DNA of 25,240 nt from Cyanobacteria bacterium M_surface_7_m2_037. GTDB lineage: Bacteria; Cyanobacteriota; Cyanobacteriia; PCC-6307; Cyanobiaceae. The translations under genes were made by a program, and so were the position numbers. The stretch covers positions 1-25,240 of the forward strand of contig VGPP01000007.1 of the NCBI GenBank assembly GCA_016882585.1. The letters are read 5' to 3'. Under the pieces are notes generated by a model. That model searched no databases, was not told the DNA's origin, and saw nothing but the letters and a program-made list of their open reading frames with translations. Below, one piece after another: positions 13,190-20,831 of this stretch (position 1 is its first letter; the number at the start of each line of letters is the position of its first letter).

Positions 13190-14935
13190 TTACAACCAGA
13201 GCTGCAACGCTGCCCACACCCGCGCACTGGGAGCACTGGCTTCCAGGTCGATCAAGCTGCTCTGGGCCGGATTGCCACCGATGGGAAAGGCAGCTCGCAG
13301 CGAGAGCAGCCAGCGGCTGACGCGGCCTAGATCCAGCCCCAAACCAGCCCCGGCAAGGGTGTATTGGTTGGGTTTGAGCGAGCCGGGAAACGGCTGACGC
13401 CAGCGCTCACCCCAGCCCACGTCGGCAAAGCCCACCAGCTTGAGCCACGGCTTCCAGGTGTAAATCAGATCCAGCTGGCTCACCAGGCAGCTGCTGGATG
13501 AGTTTTCCCCGGGCGGGTAGGCCCGCACGCCGTTGGGCCAGCCGAGGCCGCACTGTTCGTAGCCCGAGAGATTGGTGGCCGCCAGCTGCCCCAGCAACAG
13601 CCAGCTGGCACTCCAGCTCGGGCTGAACACCTGCTGGCGCAGCAGGCTGAGGTTGAGCGCCCCGTAGCTGCCCTGGAGCCGGCTGCTCAATTGATCAAAG
13701 CGCTTGAACGCGCCATTGCCATTGAGATTCAGTACCCCGAACGAGCCGCCCAGCGCCACGGTGGTGTTGCCCTGGCCCCAGAGCTGATCGCTGCTGTTGC
13801 TCACCAAGGAGGCCCGCAGAACGCCGGCCTGCTTGTCATCGAGATTGAGCTGGTTGCGTTCATCGCTGAAGTGAACGCCCTCGGTGCTCACCCTCAGCCA
13901 GAGGCTGCGAAGATCCCTGCGCCATAAGGGTTGTTGCAGGCTCAGGCTCACCCCGGCGGTTTCTCCGGTGTAAAGCACATCACCGGTGTTGAACAGCCGG
14001 TAGCGACCTCCATTGGCGGAGGCGCTGATCGTGGCACCATCCAGCCCGACCGGCCAATCGATCCCCAGCTGCAGCGGTGCGGTGCCGGTGCCCTGAGCGC
14101 TGCCCCACCAGGACGGGTTGAGCCAGAAGCGTTCACCTCGCCCGAGGTTGTTGCTGGAAGTCCAGGTGGCCAGGGTGCGCAGGCTGCCCACGTAGGGGTT
14201 GAGTTCGTTGTCAACCTCCAGCAGCACGCTCTGCTGCTTGAGATCCGTGATCTCCAGCAGCAGTACGCGCGACTCGGCTTCTGCAGCCCTGTGCAAGCGG
14301 CCGCGCACCTGCACGCCCCAGAGGTCGTTGAGTTTGAGCAGGGCTGATTCCAGCTTCCCCGGCCTCAGGGCGGTGCCGAGCGGCACTGCCGCGGTGACGA
14401 CTCCGATCGCCCTGGCGTTGCTGAAGCGGTGCGCGCTGGCTGGATCCACCGTGACTGCCGCCAGGGTGAGGGGGAGGATCGCCAGGGTGAGCACCCCTTG
14501 TTCAGGCTCTGTCTCCAGGCGCTGCACGGCAACAGCTTGATCGCGCTGCCAGAACCAGGCTGCAATCTCCTGCTGAATCTGCTCCAGCTGTTCGGCCTCG
14601 ATCCTGCGGCCAATCCAGACCTGCAGGGCTTGCTTGAGAGCTGTGAGGTTGGGGAGTGTGCTCTCCAGCTCCAGCCTGCGCAGCTCGATGGAGCCAGCCC
14701 ATGGCACGGGGCTTTCGGCTGCCTTCTGGAGCAAGGGCGCCGCATCAGCATCGGCGTCGTCCAGCTCGAGCAGCCGCAGGCGCAGCTGGTCTTCCTGTAG
14801 CCGCTGCTGCAGCGACTGACTGGGTGTGATCTGGGCCTGAAGCGGAGAGGCGATGGCCAGCGGGATCAAGCCCAGGGCCCCAAGCGCCCAGCGCGGCTTT
14901 GCGGCGCGCCACCAGCTCACAGGCCGTTGATCCAC
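13190..14935 (-). CDS. TpsB/FhaC-like outer-membrane secretion protein (ShlB/FhaC/HecB family)
   Basis: The 581-aa product has a signal peptide (residues 1-34, ending PLQA). A helical, Gln/Leu-rich segment (about 36-75) follows, then POTRA-like segments to about 230, including QVWIGRRIEAEQLEQIQQEI and LESALLKLNDLWGVQVRGRL. A beta-strand-rich barrel reaches the C-terminal aromatic residue region (LQLWL). The loop-6 motif of Omp85/TpsB proteins is present as NGVRAYPPGE (VRAY at 470-473). TpsB proteins export a large beta-helical TpsA partner across the outer membrane, but no TpsA is encoded in this window. The start overlaps the preceding 82-aa gene by 19 bp. An alternative is a role in inserting or exporting another envelope component. 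Confidence 0.86.
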   Translation of the reverse strand: MDQRPVSWWRAAKPRWALGALGLIPLAIASPLQAQITPSQSLQQRLQEDQLRLRLLELDDADADAAPLLQKAAESPVPWAGSIELRRLELESTLPNLTALKQALQVWIGRRIEAEQLEQIQQEIAAWFWQRDQAVAVQRLETEPEQGVLTLAILPLTLAAVTVDPASAHRFSNARAIGVVTAAVPLGTALRPGKLESALLKLNDLWGVQVRGRLHRAAEAESRVLLLEITDLKQQSVLLEVDNELNPYVGSLRTLATWTSSNNLGRGERFWLNPSWWGSAQGTGTAPLQLGIDWPVGLDGATISASANGGRYRLFNTGDVLYTGETAGVSLSLQQPLWRRDLRSLWLRVSTEGVHFSDERNQLNLDDKQAGVLRASLVSNSSDQLWGQGNTTVALGGSFGVLNLNGNGAFKRFDQLSSRLQGSYGALNLSLLRQQVFSPSWSASWLLLGQLAATNLSGYEQCGLGWPNGVRAYPPGENSSSSCLVSQLDLIYTWKPWLKLVGFADVGWGERWRQPFPGSLKPNQYTLAGAGLGLDLGRVSRWLLSLRAAFPIGGNPAQSSLIDLEASAPSARVWAALQLWL

Positions 14936-15165
14936 TGCCGGCCGAGCGGCACCAGGGAGCGACTCACCTCGCCCCAGGGGAAGCTTTGCCCGCTGGCATC
15001 ACCCGTGCAGCTCAGGTCACTGCCGAGGGCGTCGTGCACCTCCTCCAGGGCCTGCACATAGGAGATCTGACGCAACCCGGCATAGGTGCGCGCGATCGCA
15101 TTGATCTCGCCGGGGCTGCTGGTGCCCTGGAGGTAGCGATCACGCAGGTCATCAGCGCTGTGCAT
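14917..15165 (-). CDS. Small hypothetical protein (82 aa)
   Basis: Not recognised. The frame from ATG 15165 begins MHSADDLRDRYLQGTSSPGE and ends LVPLGRQWINGL; it is soluble, with one cysteine and no signal sequence. A GGAG sequence precedes the ATG closely. The frame stays open far upstream, but that part is antisense-like shadow of the permease gene on the same strand in another frame, so it is not coding. The gene overlaps the TpsB-like start by 19 bp, which suggests translational coupling, and lies 98 bp after the second ABC-2 permease gene. It could be an accessory of the secretion gene. A competing frame (15012-15245) has Arg/Pro/Ala-rich shadow composition and was not used. Confidence 0.6.
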   Translation of the reverse strand: MHSADDLRDRYLQGTSSPGEINAIARTYAGLRQISYVQALEEVHDALGSDLSCTGDASGQSFPWGEVSRSLVPLGRQWINGL

Positions 15166-15263
15166 GGCTCCGGAGCAGAAGAGATCAGCGCATCCAGCCT
15201 CAGTCTGGTGAGGAGCCGGCGCAACTGCTGTTGATGGCCATTCACAACACAGCCGATCGCGCT

Positions 15264-16064
15264 TCAGCTGGACGCCGAGGTGTAGTGCCGCAACGCGAAC
15301 TGCCAGAACAAGCGCGTGCCCACCAAGCTGATCGCCGCCGCCGCCAGTGAGCCGAGGGCCCAGGCCGCAGACGCTCGTCCCAGCAGCGCTTCTGCGGGCA
15401 CCGTGGTGAGAAAGGCCACCGGCAGCATCAGCGTGAACACCACCCGCAGTGCCGGCGGGTAGGCACTGATCGGATAACGACCGGCCACCAGCGTGTAGCG
15501 CAGCACCTCGGTGGCGTTCCACACCTTCACAAACCAGATCGAGAGGCCCGCCAGCAAAAACCACAGGCTGTAGAGGATCAGGCCGCCGGCCACCAGCAAC
15601 GCCAGCGCCAGCGCCACCCCCCCTGCCGTGAGGGCTCCGCCGCTGCGGGCCAGCGCCCAACCGATCAGGGCGACGCCGGCCACCACCCCCGGCAATCCCC
15701 AGGGGGAGAAGCTGCGGGTCGAGAGCCAGAACTGACTGTCGATCGGTTTGAGCAGCACGAAATCGAGCGTGCCGTTCTGCACGTGGCTCACGATCTTGCT
15801 GAGGTTGGGCTGGAGAACGCAGCTGGTGAAGCCATCGAGCAGGGTGTAGATGCCGAGCACCACCAAGGCACTGTTCCAGCTCCACCCCCCCAGCTCTCCG
15901 CTGGGCCCGGCCAGCAGCAGCAGCACAAACAGGCTGCCCGCCAGGTTGCCGAGCACCGCCAGCAGTTCGATCACCAGGTTCAGCTGGTATTCCAGCTCCG
16001 CCTCCAGGGAGGTGGCCCAGAAGGAGCGCAAGCTGCGCCAGTAACGGCGAAGGCGCTGAGCCAT
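15264..16064 (-). CDS. ABC-2 type exporter permease (COG3694/DUF990-like)
   Basis: The 266-aa product has six predicted membrane helices. They follow the start MAQRLRRYWRSLRSFWATSLE, with the first helix around LVIELLAVLGNLAGSLFVLLLL. The segment IVSHVQNGTLDFVLLKPIDSQFWL is typical of ABC-2 permeases of the DUF990/COG3694-COG4587 pair, as is PLQP or KPID near a coupling helix. It is the second permease of the cluster; its ATG overlaps the stop of the first permease by one base (TGATG), indicating strict coupling and a probable 1:1 heterodimer. The frame is open upstream of 16064, but the ATG there is the natural start. Substrate unknown; related systems export lipids, polyketides or antimicrobial compounds. 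Confidence 0.9.
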   Translation of the reverse strand: MAQRLRRYWRSLRSFWATSLEAELEYQLNLVIELLAVLGNLAGSLFVLLLLAGPSGELGGWSWNSALVVLGIYTLLDGFTSCVLQPNLSKIVSHVQNGTLDFVLLKPIDSQFWLSTRSFSPWGLPGVVAGVALIGWALARSGGALTAGGVALALALLVAGGLILYSLWFLLAGLSIWFVKVWNATEVLRYTLVAGRYPISAYPPALRVVFTLMLPVAFLTTVPAEALLGRASAAWALGSLAAAAISLVGTRLFWQFALRHYTSASS

Positions 16065-16879
16065 CAGGCCCCCATCGCCGAATAGCGGCGTACGCCCGCA
16101 CGCCACAGCAGCCGGCTGAGCGGAAACAGCACGGCGCACCACAGGGCGATGTTGAGAAAACCAGCCCCCACATCCACGCTCTCGCCCGCCAGCAGCTTCG
16201 CGGGGAACGACACCATCACGGGGAATGGCGTGAACTCCGCCAGGCGCCGCATCCCGGGTGGGAACGATTCCAGCGGGGCCACCAATCCGGAGAGAAAAAG
16301 GTAGGGAATCAGCAATAGGCGATCAAGAGCAGCTGCCCGCTCGCTCCAGAAACAGAGCATCGCCACCAGCGTTTGCAGCAGGAAGCGCAACACAAAGGCC
16401 GCCTGAATCGCCAGGATCCCCAGGATGAATTGCCCCGGCGAAGGCCACCACAGCAACCCTGGCTGCAGGAGCAACACTCCGGCCAACATCAGCGCCACAA
16501 ACGGCACCCGCGTGGCCTGTTCCGCCACATGGGCGGCCAGGTAGCGCCACAGGGGCTGCAAGGGCTGCAGCAATTGCGGTGAGAGCTTGCCTTGCAGGGC
16601 GTCTTCTTCAAACACGTGGATCAGCCACACCACGCTGAACTGGCGCACCACAAAGGCAGCCAGGAAATAGCGGCCCAAGCCCTGAGGTGTGAGCCCCGCT
16701 GCGGCGGCCCCATCGGAGCCCTGCCACACCGCCAGCATGATCAGCGGCAAGACCCCTGAGAGAGCCCAGAGGGCGATTTCGGCCCGGTATTCGAGCATGG
16801 TGGCGTATTGGCTCGAAAGCAACGCTGCGGCGATGCGCAAGGCGCGTTGGATGGAGCGGACAGGGCTGCGGCGTGCCAT
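16064..16879 (-). CDS. ABC-2 type exporter permease (COG4587/DUF990-like)
   Basis: The 271-aa product has six predicted helices. It has LEYRAEIALWALSGVLPLIML at the first helix (one residue past the longest motif quoted elsewhere), the conserved coupling segment FEEDALQGKLSPQLLQPLQP (about 100-119), and a C-terminal region with FTPFPVMVSFPAKLLAGE. This pattern is typical of the COG4587 permease that pairs with COG3694 and a COG4586 ATPase. I took the ATG at 16879, one base after the ATPase stop. An earlier ATG at 16906 would overlap the ATPase gene by 26 bp and adds little. The end overlaps the next permease start as TGATG. Plasma-membrane location; direction of transport presumed outward. 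Confidence 0.92.
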   Translation of the reverse strand: MARRSPVRSIQRALRIAAALLSSQYATMLEYRAEIALWALSGVLPLIMLAVWQGSDGAAAAGLTPQGLGRYFLAAFVVRQFSVVWLIHVFEEDALQGKLSPQLLQPLQPLWRYLAAHVAEQATRVPFVALMLAGVLLLQPGLLWWPSPGQFILGILAIQAAFVLRFLLQTLVAMLCFWSERAAALDRLLLIPYLFLSGLVAPLESFPPGMRRLAEFTPFPVMVSFPAKLLAGESVDVGAGFLNIALWCAVLFPLSRLLWRAGVRRYSAMGA

Positions 16880-16880
16880 C

Positions 16881-17864
16881 TCAGCCCTGCTGCCGGAACA
16901 GGCCACCGATCAACTCTTCGATCGGTGGATCGCTCACTTCTAAATCCACCACCTCAAAGCGTGAGAGCAGGTATCCCACCTGCTGGGTGAGCTGTTCGCG
17001 CGGGATCAGCAACCGCACCTGGTGGCCTTGATGGGCCTCGATCGTGCCGAAGCCTTCAAACGCCTCGCGTGGATGCACCTGCCGCAGCTCGAGCCGCACC
17101 TCGCGGCAGGGGGCTAAGCGGCTGGTGAGCGCATCGAGCGAGCCATCGTGAAACAGGTGGCCCTGGTGGATGAGCAGCACCCGCTCACACAGCGCCGTGA
17201 TGTCGCCCATGTAGTGGCTGGTGAGCAACACCGTGGCACCGGTGCGGCGGTTGTAATCGGCCAGGAAATCGCGCACCCGCGCCTGCGCGTTCACATCCAG
17301 CCCCAGGGTGGGTTCATCCAGAAACAGCACCGCCGGCTCATGCAGCAGTGCCGCCAACAGCTCCGCCTTCATGCGTTGGCCCAGCGACAGCTTGCGCACG
17401 GGCCGGTGCAGCTCTTCGCCGAGCTCGAGCATGTCGGCCAGTTCAGCGATGCGCCGTTTCGCTGCGATCGGATCAATCCCATACACCGCAGCATTCACCC
17501 GCAGCGAATCGAGTGGGGGCAGATCCCAGATCAGCTGTTGGCGGTTGCCCATCACCAGGGTGATCTGCTGCAGGAAGCTCTCCTGGCGCCGCTGCGGCAG
17601 GCAGCCCGCCACCTCCAGCCGGCCGGCGCTGGGGTGAATCAGGCCGCTGAGCATCTTCAGCGTGGTGGTTTTGCCGGCGCCGTTGGGCCCCAGAAACCCC
17701 ACCACTTCACCGGGCTGAATCGAAAAATTCAGATCGCGCACCGCCTCCACAGTGCGGTAGCGCCGCCGCAGGGCATGGCGCAGGGTGCCTGCCAACCCCG
17801 GCTGCTTATCTGCGACCCGGAACCGCTTGCTCAGCCCTTCGGCGAGCACGATGGCCGCGCTCAT
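16881..17864 (-). CDS. ABC transporter ATP-binding protein (COG4586-like)
   Basis: The 327-aa ATPase has Walker A GPNGAGKTT (59-67), a Q-loop region GNRQQLIWDLPPLDSL (106-121), a signature LSLGQRMKAELL (from 159, replacing LSGGQ), Walker B AVLFLDEPTLGLD (178-190) and the H-loop TSHYMGD (H217). The roughly 30-residue insert before the first strand (LAGTLRHALRRRYRTVEAV) and the NRQQLIWDLP form are features of the COG4586 group that works with DUF990-type permeases, which follow directly. A C-terminal regulatory-like domain of about 90 residues comes after the NBD. Its ATG overlaps the upstream lipoprotein stop (ATGA), and the first permease begins one base after its stop, so this is one exporter operon. 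Confidence 0.95.
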   Translation of the reverse strand: MSAAIVLAEGLSKRFRVADKQPGLAGTLRHALRRRYRTVEAVRDLNFSIQPGEVVGFLGPNGAGKTTTLKMLSGLIHPSAGRLEVAGCLPQRRQESFLQQITLVMGNRQQLIWDLPPLDSLRVNAAVYGIDPIAAKRRIAELADMLELGEELHRPVRKLSLGQRMKAELLAALLHEPAVLFLDEPTLGLDVNAQARVRDFLADYNRRTGATVLLTSHYMGDITALCERVLLIHQGHLFHDGSLDALTSRLAPCREVRLELRQVHPREAFEGFGTIEAHQGHQVRLLIPREQLTQQVGYLLSRFEVVDLEVSDPPIEELIGGLFRQQG

Positions 17865-18196
17865 TCGCTGGGCTCGCAGGCCTGGCGGAAGCGCTCCAGC
17901 CGCTGGCTGAGTTCGAGATCCGCAGGGGAGCCCGATCCCTTCACCCCGCTAGCCCGTTTCACTTGCTCACAGGCGAGGTCGTTCTCGCCGCGATTGAACA
18001 GATCGGCCGCCGTCTCCACAGCTTGCTGCAGCTGCGGCGTGGTGGCCGCGCCGTTGGGGTTGGGCTTTGGCGCGGCGGGCACCGCCGGTATGGAGGCTGG
18101 TTCTGCCGGTGGCTTGGGCTTGGGTGAGCAGGCGCTGATGCTGCAGGCCAGGGCCGCCAACAGCAGCAGCTTGAGCCGGTGGGTCATGCCCGCCAT
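17861..18196 (-). CDS. Putative lipoprotein
   Basis: The 111-aa product has a lipoprotein signal peptide: MTHRLKLLLLAALACSISAC, with a lipobox-like SISAC giving Cys23 (from the first Met) as the lipidated residue. It is followed by a proline-rich linker (about residues 24-50). The C-terminal half is helical and holds two cysteines (DLACEQVKR and FRQACEPSE), which may form a disulfide or helical-hairpin repeat. No family recognised. ATG at 18196 (2 bp after the pyrFE stop) and ATG at 18187 are both possible; the second has a GGCGGGC before it. The gene overlaps the ATPase start as ATGA, so it is probably made together with the exporter and could be an accessory protein. Confidence 0.8.
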   Translation of the reverse strand: MAGMTHRLKLLLLAALACSISACSPKPKPPAEPASIPAVPAAPKPNPNGAATTPQLQQAVETAADLFNRGENDLACEQVKRASGVKGSGSPADLELSQRLERFRQACEPSE

Positions 18197-18198
18197 TG

Positions 18199-19674
18199 TC
18201 AGCCCAGCACCGCCGCCTGTTCGGGGCTGAGGCGTCCGGCCTGCAGCAGCACCTGGGTGATCCGTTCGATGTCGAGCACCGCATGCACCTGATAGCCCTG
18301 GTTTTGGAGCCGCTCGCGGGCTTTGCGATCTTTGCGGCCGCCATGGTCGATGAACACCACCACGTCGTTCACCTTCAGGCCTGAACTCTCCAGCTTGGCG
18401 ATCCCTTCGAGCACGCTGCCACCGGTGATCAGGATGTCGTCCACCACCACCACCTGATCGCCTTCGTTGAAATCACCCTCGATCAGGCGCCGGGCGCCGT
18501 GGGCTTTCACCTCTTTGCGCGGGTAGATCAGCGGTTTGTGCAGGGCCAGTGAGAGTCCAGTGGCCGTCGGCAGGGAGCCGTAGGGAATGCCAGCGATGCG
18601 ATCGAACTGCAGCTGCTCCAGCAGACCGCTGTAGCCATGCAACACCCGATGGAACAGATTCGGGTCGGAGATGATCTGGCGCAGGTCGATGTAGTAGTTG
18701 AACACCGCTCCTGAGGCCTGCACATACTCGCCAAACAGCAGGCAGCCGATATCGAAGAGATCCAGGATCAAGTCGGCCATCGGGTCCTGTTGGCCCGTTT
18801 GTTCGGCTGGTGCAGCGATCCAAACATCGCAGCTGGAATTGCCCTCAGCGGGTTGCTGCTCCAGCCAGCGCTGGCGGCGGCGGTTGATCAGCCCCTTCAG
18901 GGCCTCCGCCTGCTCACTGAGGTCGTCTTCCACCAGCAGGTTCTGCGGGAGTGGCAGCAGCAGGCCGTCGGCGGCCTGGTTGAGCCCCGCCTCGAGCAAG
19001 CCATCGAGCCGCTCCTCTTCGCTCCAGATGCTGCGCAGCATCAACACCCGCTCGGGCGCTGCCTGGCGCACCTGCGCCAACACGGCTGGATCACTGGTGC
19101 CCACCTCGAGCAGCAGCTGATCGGGTGTGCCCCACAGCTGGCTTTCGCGCACGATCTGCAGAAACAGCGGATCGGCTTCGCTGGGGTGGTACTGGATGCG
19201 TTTGGCGGCCGGGTTGGAGCTGCGGCAGGTGATCACCACCGCCTTATCGGCATAGAGCAGAAAGGGTGCAGCAATGTCTTGCCCCGCCAGGGGCGAGAGG
19301 GTCACCGCATCCACCCCCAGATCCTTGAACAGGTAGTGGGCCAGCGCCGTGGAGGAATTGAGATCGCCGTGCTTGGCATCGATGATCAGCGGCAGATCCC
19401 GCGGCACCAGGTCGCGCACCTCCAGCAGAAGCTCCAGGCCCAGGGGGCCCAGGGCTTGATAGAAACCGAGGCTGGCCTTGATAGCGCACACATGGGGGCT
19501 GGTGGCCTCCACCACCGCCTTGATCCAGTGGCGCGCCTGGCTCAGAAACGAGCGGTTGCCCATGCCGTGGCGCAGGGCCCAGCTCTGCAGCATCTCCGGG
19601 TTCGGGTCAAGACCCGTCATCAGGAGCGACTGGCGCTCGGCGATGGCTTCAGTGAGTTGAACGAAGAAGCCCAT
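18199..19674 (-). CDS. pyrFE: Bifunctional orotidine-5'-phosphate decarboxylase / orotate phosphoribosyltransferase
   Basis: The 491-aa fusion makes UMP from orotate and PRPP: OPRT forms OMP and OMPDC decarboxylates it. The N-terminal OMPDC barrel (about 1-270) carries DAKHGDLNSST (K101), in the place of the conserved D-x-K-x-x-D active-site motif of the type-2 PyrF group. The C-terminal OPRT (about 295-491) has the PRPP-binding motif VVVVDDILITGGSVLEGI (408-425) and FNYYIDLRQIISDP at its start. The domain order is PyrF-PyrE, the reverse of animal UMPS (PyrE-PyrF); fused forms of this order are known in cyanobacteria. It is the first gene of the long minus-strand run, divergent from the 52-aa/GST pair across 173 bp, and the lipoprotein gene follows 2 bp downstream. 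Confidence 0.96.
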   Translation of the reverse strand: MGFFVQLTEAIAERQSLLMTGLDPNPEMLQSWALRHGMGNRSFLSQARHWIKAVVEATSPHVCAIKASLGFYQALGPLGLELLLEVRDLVPRDLPLIIDAKHGDLNSSTALAHYLFKDLGVDAVTLSPLAGQDIAAPFLLYADKAVVITCRSSNPAAKRIQYHPSEADPLFLQIVRESQLWGTPDQLLLEVGTSDPAVLAQVRQAAPERVLMLRSIWSEEERLDGLLEAGLNQAADGLLLPLPQNLLVEDDLSEQAEALKGLINRRRQRWLEQQPAEGNSSCDVWIAAPAEQTGQQDPMADLILDLFDIGCLLFGEYVQASGAVFNYYIDLRQIISDPNLFHRVLHGYSGLLEQLQFDRIAGIPYGSLPTATGLSLALHKPLIYPRKEVKAHGARRLIEGDFNEGDQVVVVDDILITGGSVLEGIAKLESSGLKVNDVVVFIDHGGRKDRKARERLQNQGYQVHAVLDIERITQVLLQAGRLSPEQAAVLG

Positions 19675-19847
19675 CCGCCGGACTGCGGCAAGGTTGTTGA
19701 TAAGAGATCAGCGGCCCATCGCGGTGGATGTGGACACAGCTCGTAGCAAATCAACCGGCAAGCCGCTGCAGGCAGGCTGCTGATCTGGCCCTTGTTCCTG
19801 GCCGCTGGCGTTGCTGGCTGATGAGATCCGATCGCTGAGCCCTTCCT

Positions 19848-20006
19848 GTGAACCGCGAGCTCGATCAACGCTGCCTTGAACTGGCCCTGGCCGATCTGCT
19901 GGCCCTGCATCCCCAGCAACGCTGCCGTGCCTTAGCCCAGTTCCGGGCCATCGATGCAGGCCTGGCCGACAAGCTGCAGCTGGAGTTGCTGCTGCATCTC
20001 CCTTGA
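19848..20006 (+). CDS. Small hypothetical protein (52 aa)
   Basis: Not recognised by name. A GTG at 19848 opens a 52-codon frame ending TGA at 20006. The product begins MNRELDQRCLELALADLLALH and is leucine- and alanine-rich and helical, continuing RCRALAQFRAIDAGLADKLQ. It reads as an amphipathic two-helix protein with no signal peptide. It lies 6 bp before the GST gene on the same strand, which indicates one transcript and supports it as a real gene. No clear Shine-Dalgarno sequence precedes the GTG, which is common in these organisms. There is no evidence of function. Confidence 0.6.
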   Translation: MNRELDQRCLELALADLLALHPQQRCRALAQFRAIDAGLADKLQLELLLHLP

Positions 20007-20012
20007 GCCCCC

Positions 20013-20831
20013 ATGCTGGAACTCTTTCACGCGGCGCCCTCCTACTACTCGATGGTGGCGCGCCTGGCCCTGGCGGAAGCGGGGGTGCCCTACGTGAGTC
20101 GGCTGATGGATATCCATCTGGCCAAGCAGCAATTGAGCCCGGCTTACCGAGCGCTCAACCCCCACATGACTGTGCCCACCCTGCGTGGCCCTGGGGTCCT
20201 GCTCACCGACAGCGCACAGATCCTCAGCTTTGCCGCCCAACAGGCTGCCCGTCGGCCGCAGCAGGCTTGGGCTGATGCCGATGCCAGCCGCGTTGCGGCC
20301 ATCCAGCAGGCGGTGGCGGGTCACTACGCCATCTCGATCGAAACCCTCACCTTCGGCAAGCTGCTGGCTACGCGTCCCTGGTTTCAATCTGTGATGGTGC
20401 GGATGCTGAGTGGCATCAACGCCAAGCTGGAGCGTGAGGCCTCTCAACACGGGGATCAGGCCGCGGTTCTGCAGGCGAAGGTGCGGCAGAACCAGGCCCG
20501 GCTGGCGGTGTTTGGCGGCCGGCCGGCCGCTGAGGTGTTGGCCGAGCAACGGGATCAGGTGTCGTCTTATTTGGCCTCGCTGCCCCCTGTGGTGGCGAGC
20601 GGCTGGTTGTTTGGCGCTTGCATCAGCTCCGCCGATGTGGTGGTGGCCGTGCTGTGTTCACGCTTGGCGATGGCCGGTGAGCTGGGCTTGCTCAGCCGGG
20701 CGGATCTGCAGAGCTGGTGGCAGCGTTATCAGCAACGGCCAGCCTTCAGCGCGGCTGATCTCTGGCTGCGTTTTCAACGCCGCCGCTTCCTGCAGTCACT
20801 GCTCGAAGCGCGCCACACCTCCTTCAGCTGA
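20013..20831 (+). CDS. Glutathione S-transferase family protein
   Basis: The 272-aa product has an N-terminal thioredoxin-like GST domain (about 1-80): MLELFHAAPSYYSMVARLAL, then VPYVSRLMDIHLAKQQ, the cis-proline region TVPTLRGPGVLLTDSAQIL with the glutathione-contacting D-S pair. An all-helical C-terminal domain follows with SAYL-like SYLASLPPVV, FGACISSADVVVAVLCSR (the usual SxAD helix N-cap motif) and a tail of about 40 residues. At 272 aa it is longer than most GSTs because of an insert around residues 140-170 and the tail. The catalytic Ser or Tyr near residue 10-12 (SYYS) is plausible, but substrate and activity cannot be read. The 3' end overlaps the convergent metallopeptidase by 8 bp. 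Confidence 0.88.
   Translation: MLELFHAAPSYYSMVARLALAEAGVPYVSRLMDIHLAKQQLSPAYRALNPHMTVPTLRGPGVLLTDSAQILSFAAQQAARRPQQAWADADASRVAAIQQAVAGHYAISIETLTFGKLLATRPWFQSVMVRMLSGINAKLEREASQHGDQAAVLQAKVRQNQARLAVFGGRPAAEVLAEQRDQVSSYLASLPPVVASGWLFGACISSADVVVAVLCSRLAMAGELGLLSRADLQSWWQRYQQRPAFSAADLWLRFQRRRFLQSLLEARHTSFS

Noticed and set aside
15166..16173. Upstream extension of the 82-aa frame through the permease gene
   Set aside because: Gly/Ala/Arg/Trp-rich shadow of the permease in another frame; coding character begins only at the ATG at 15165.
17148..18230. 360-codon plus-strand frame across the ATPase and lipoprotein genes
   Set aside because: Shadow of two genes with clear motifs; Gln/His-rich with no recognisable domain.
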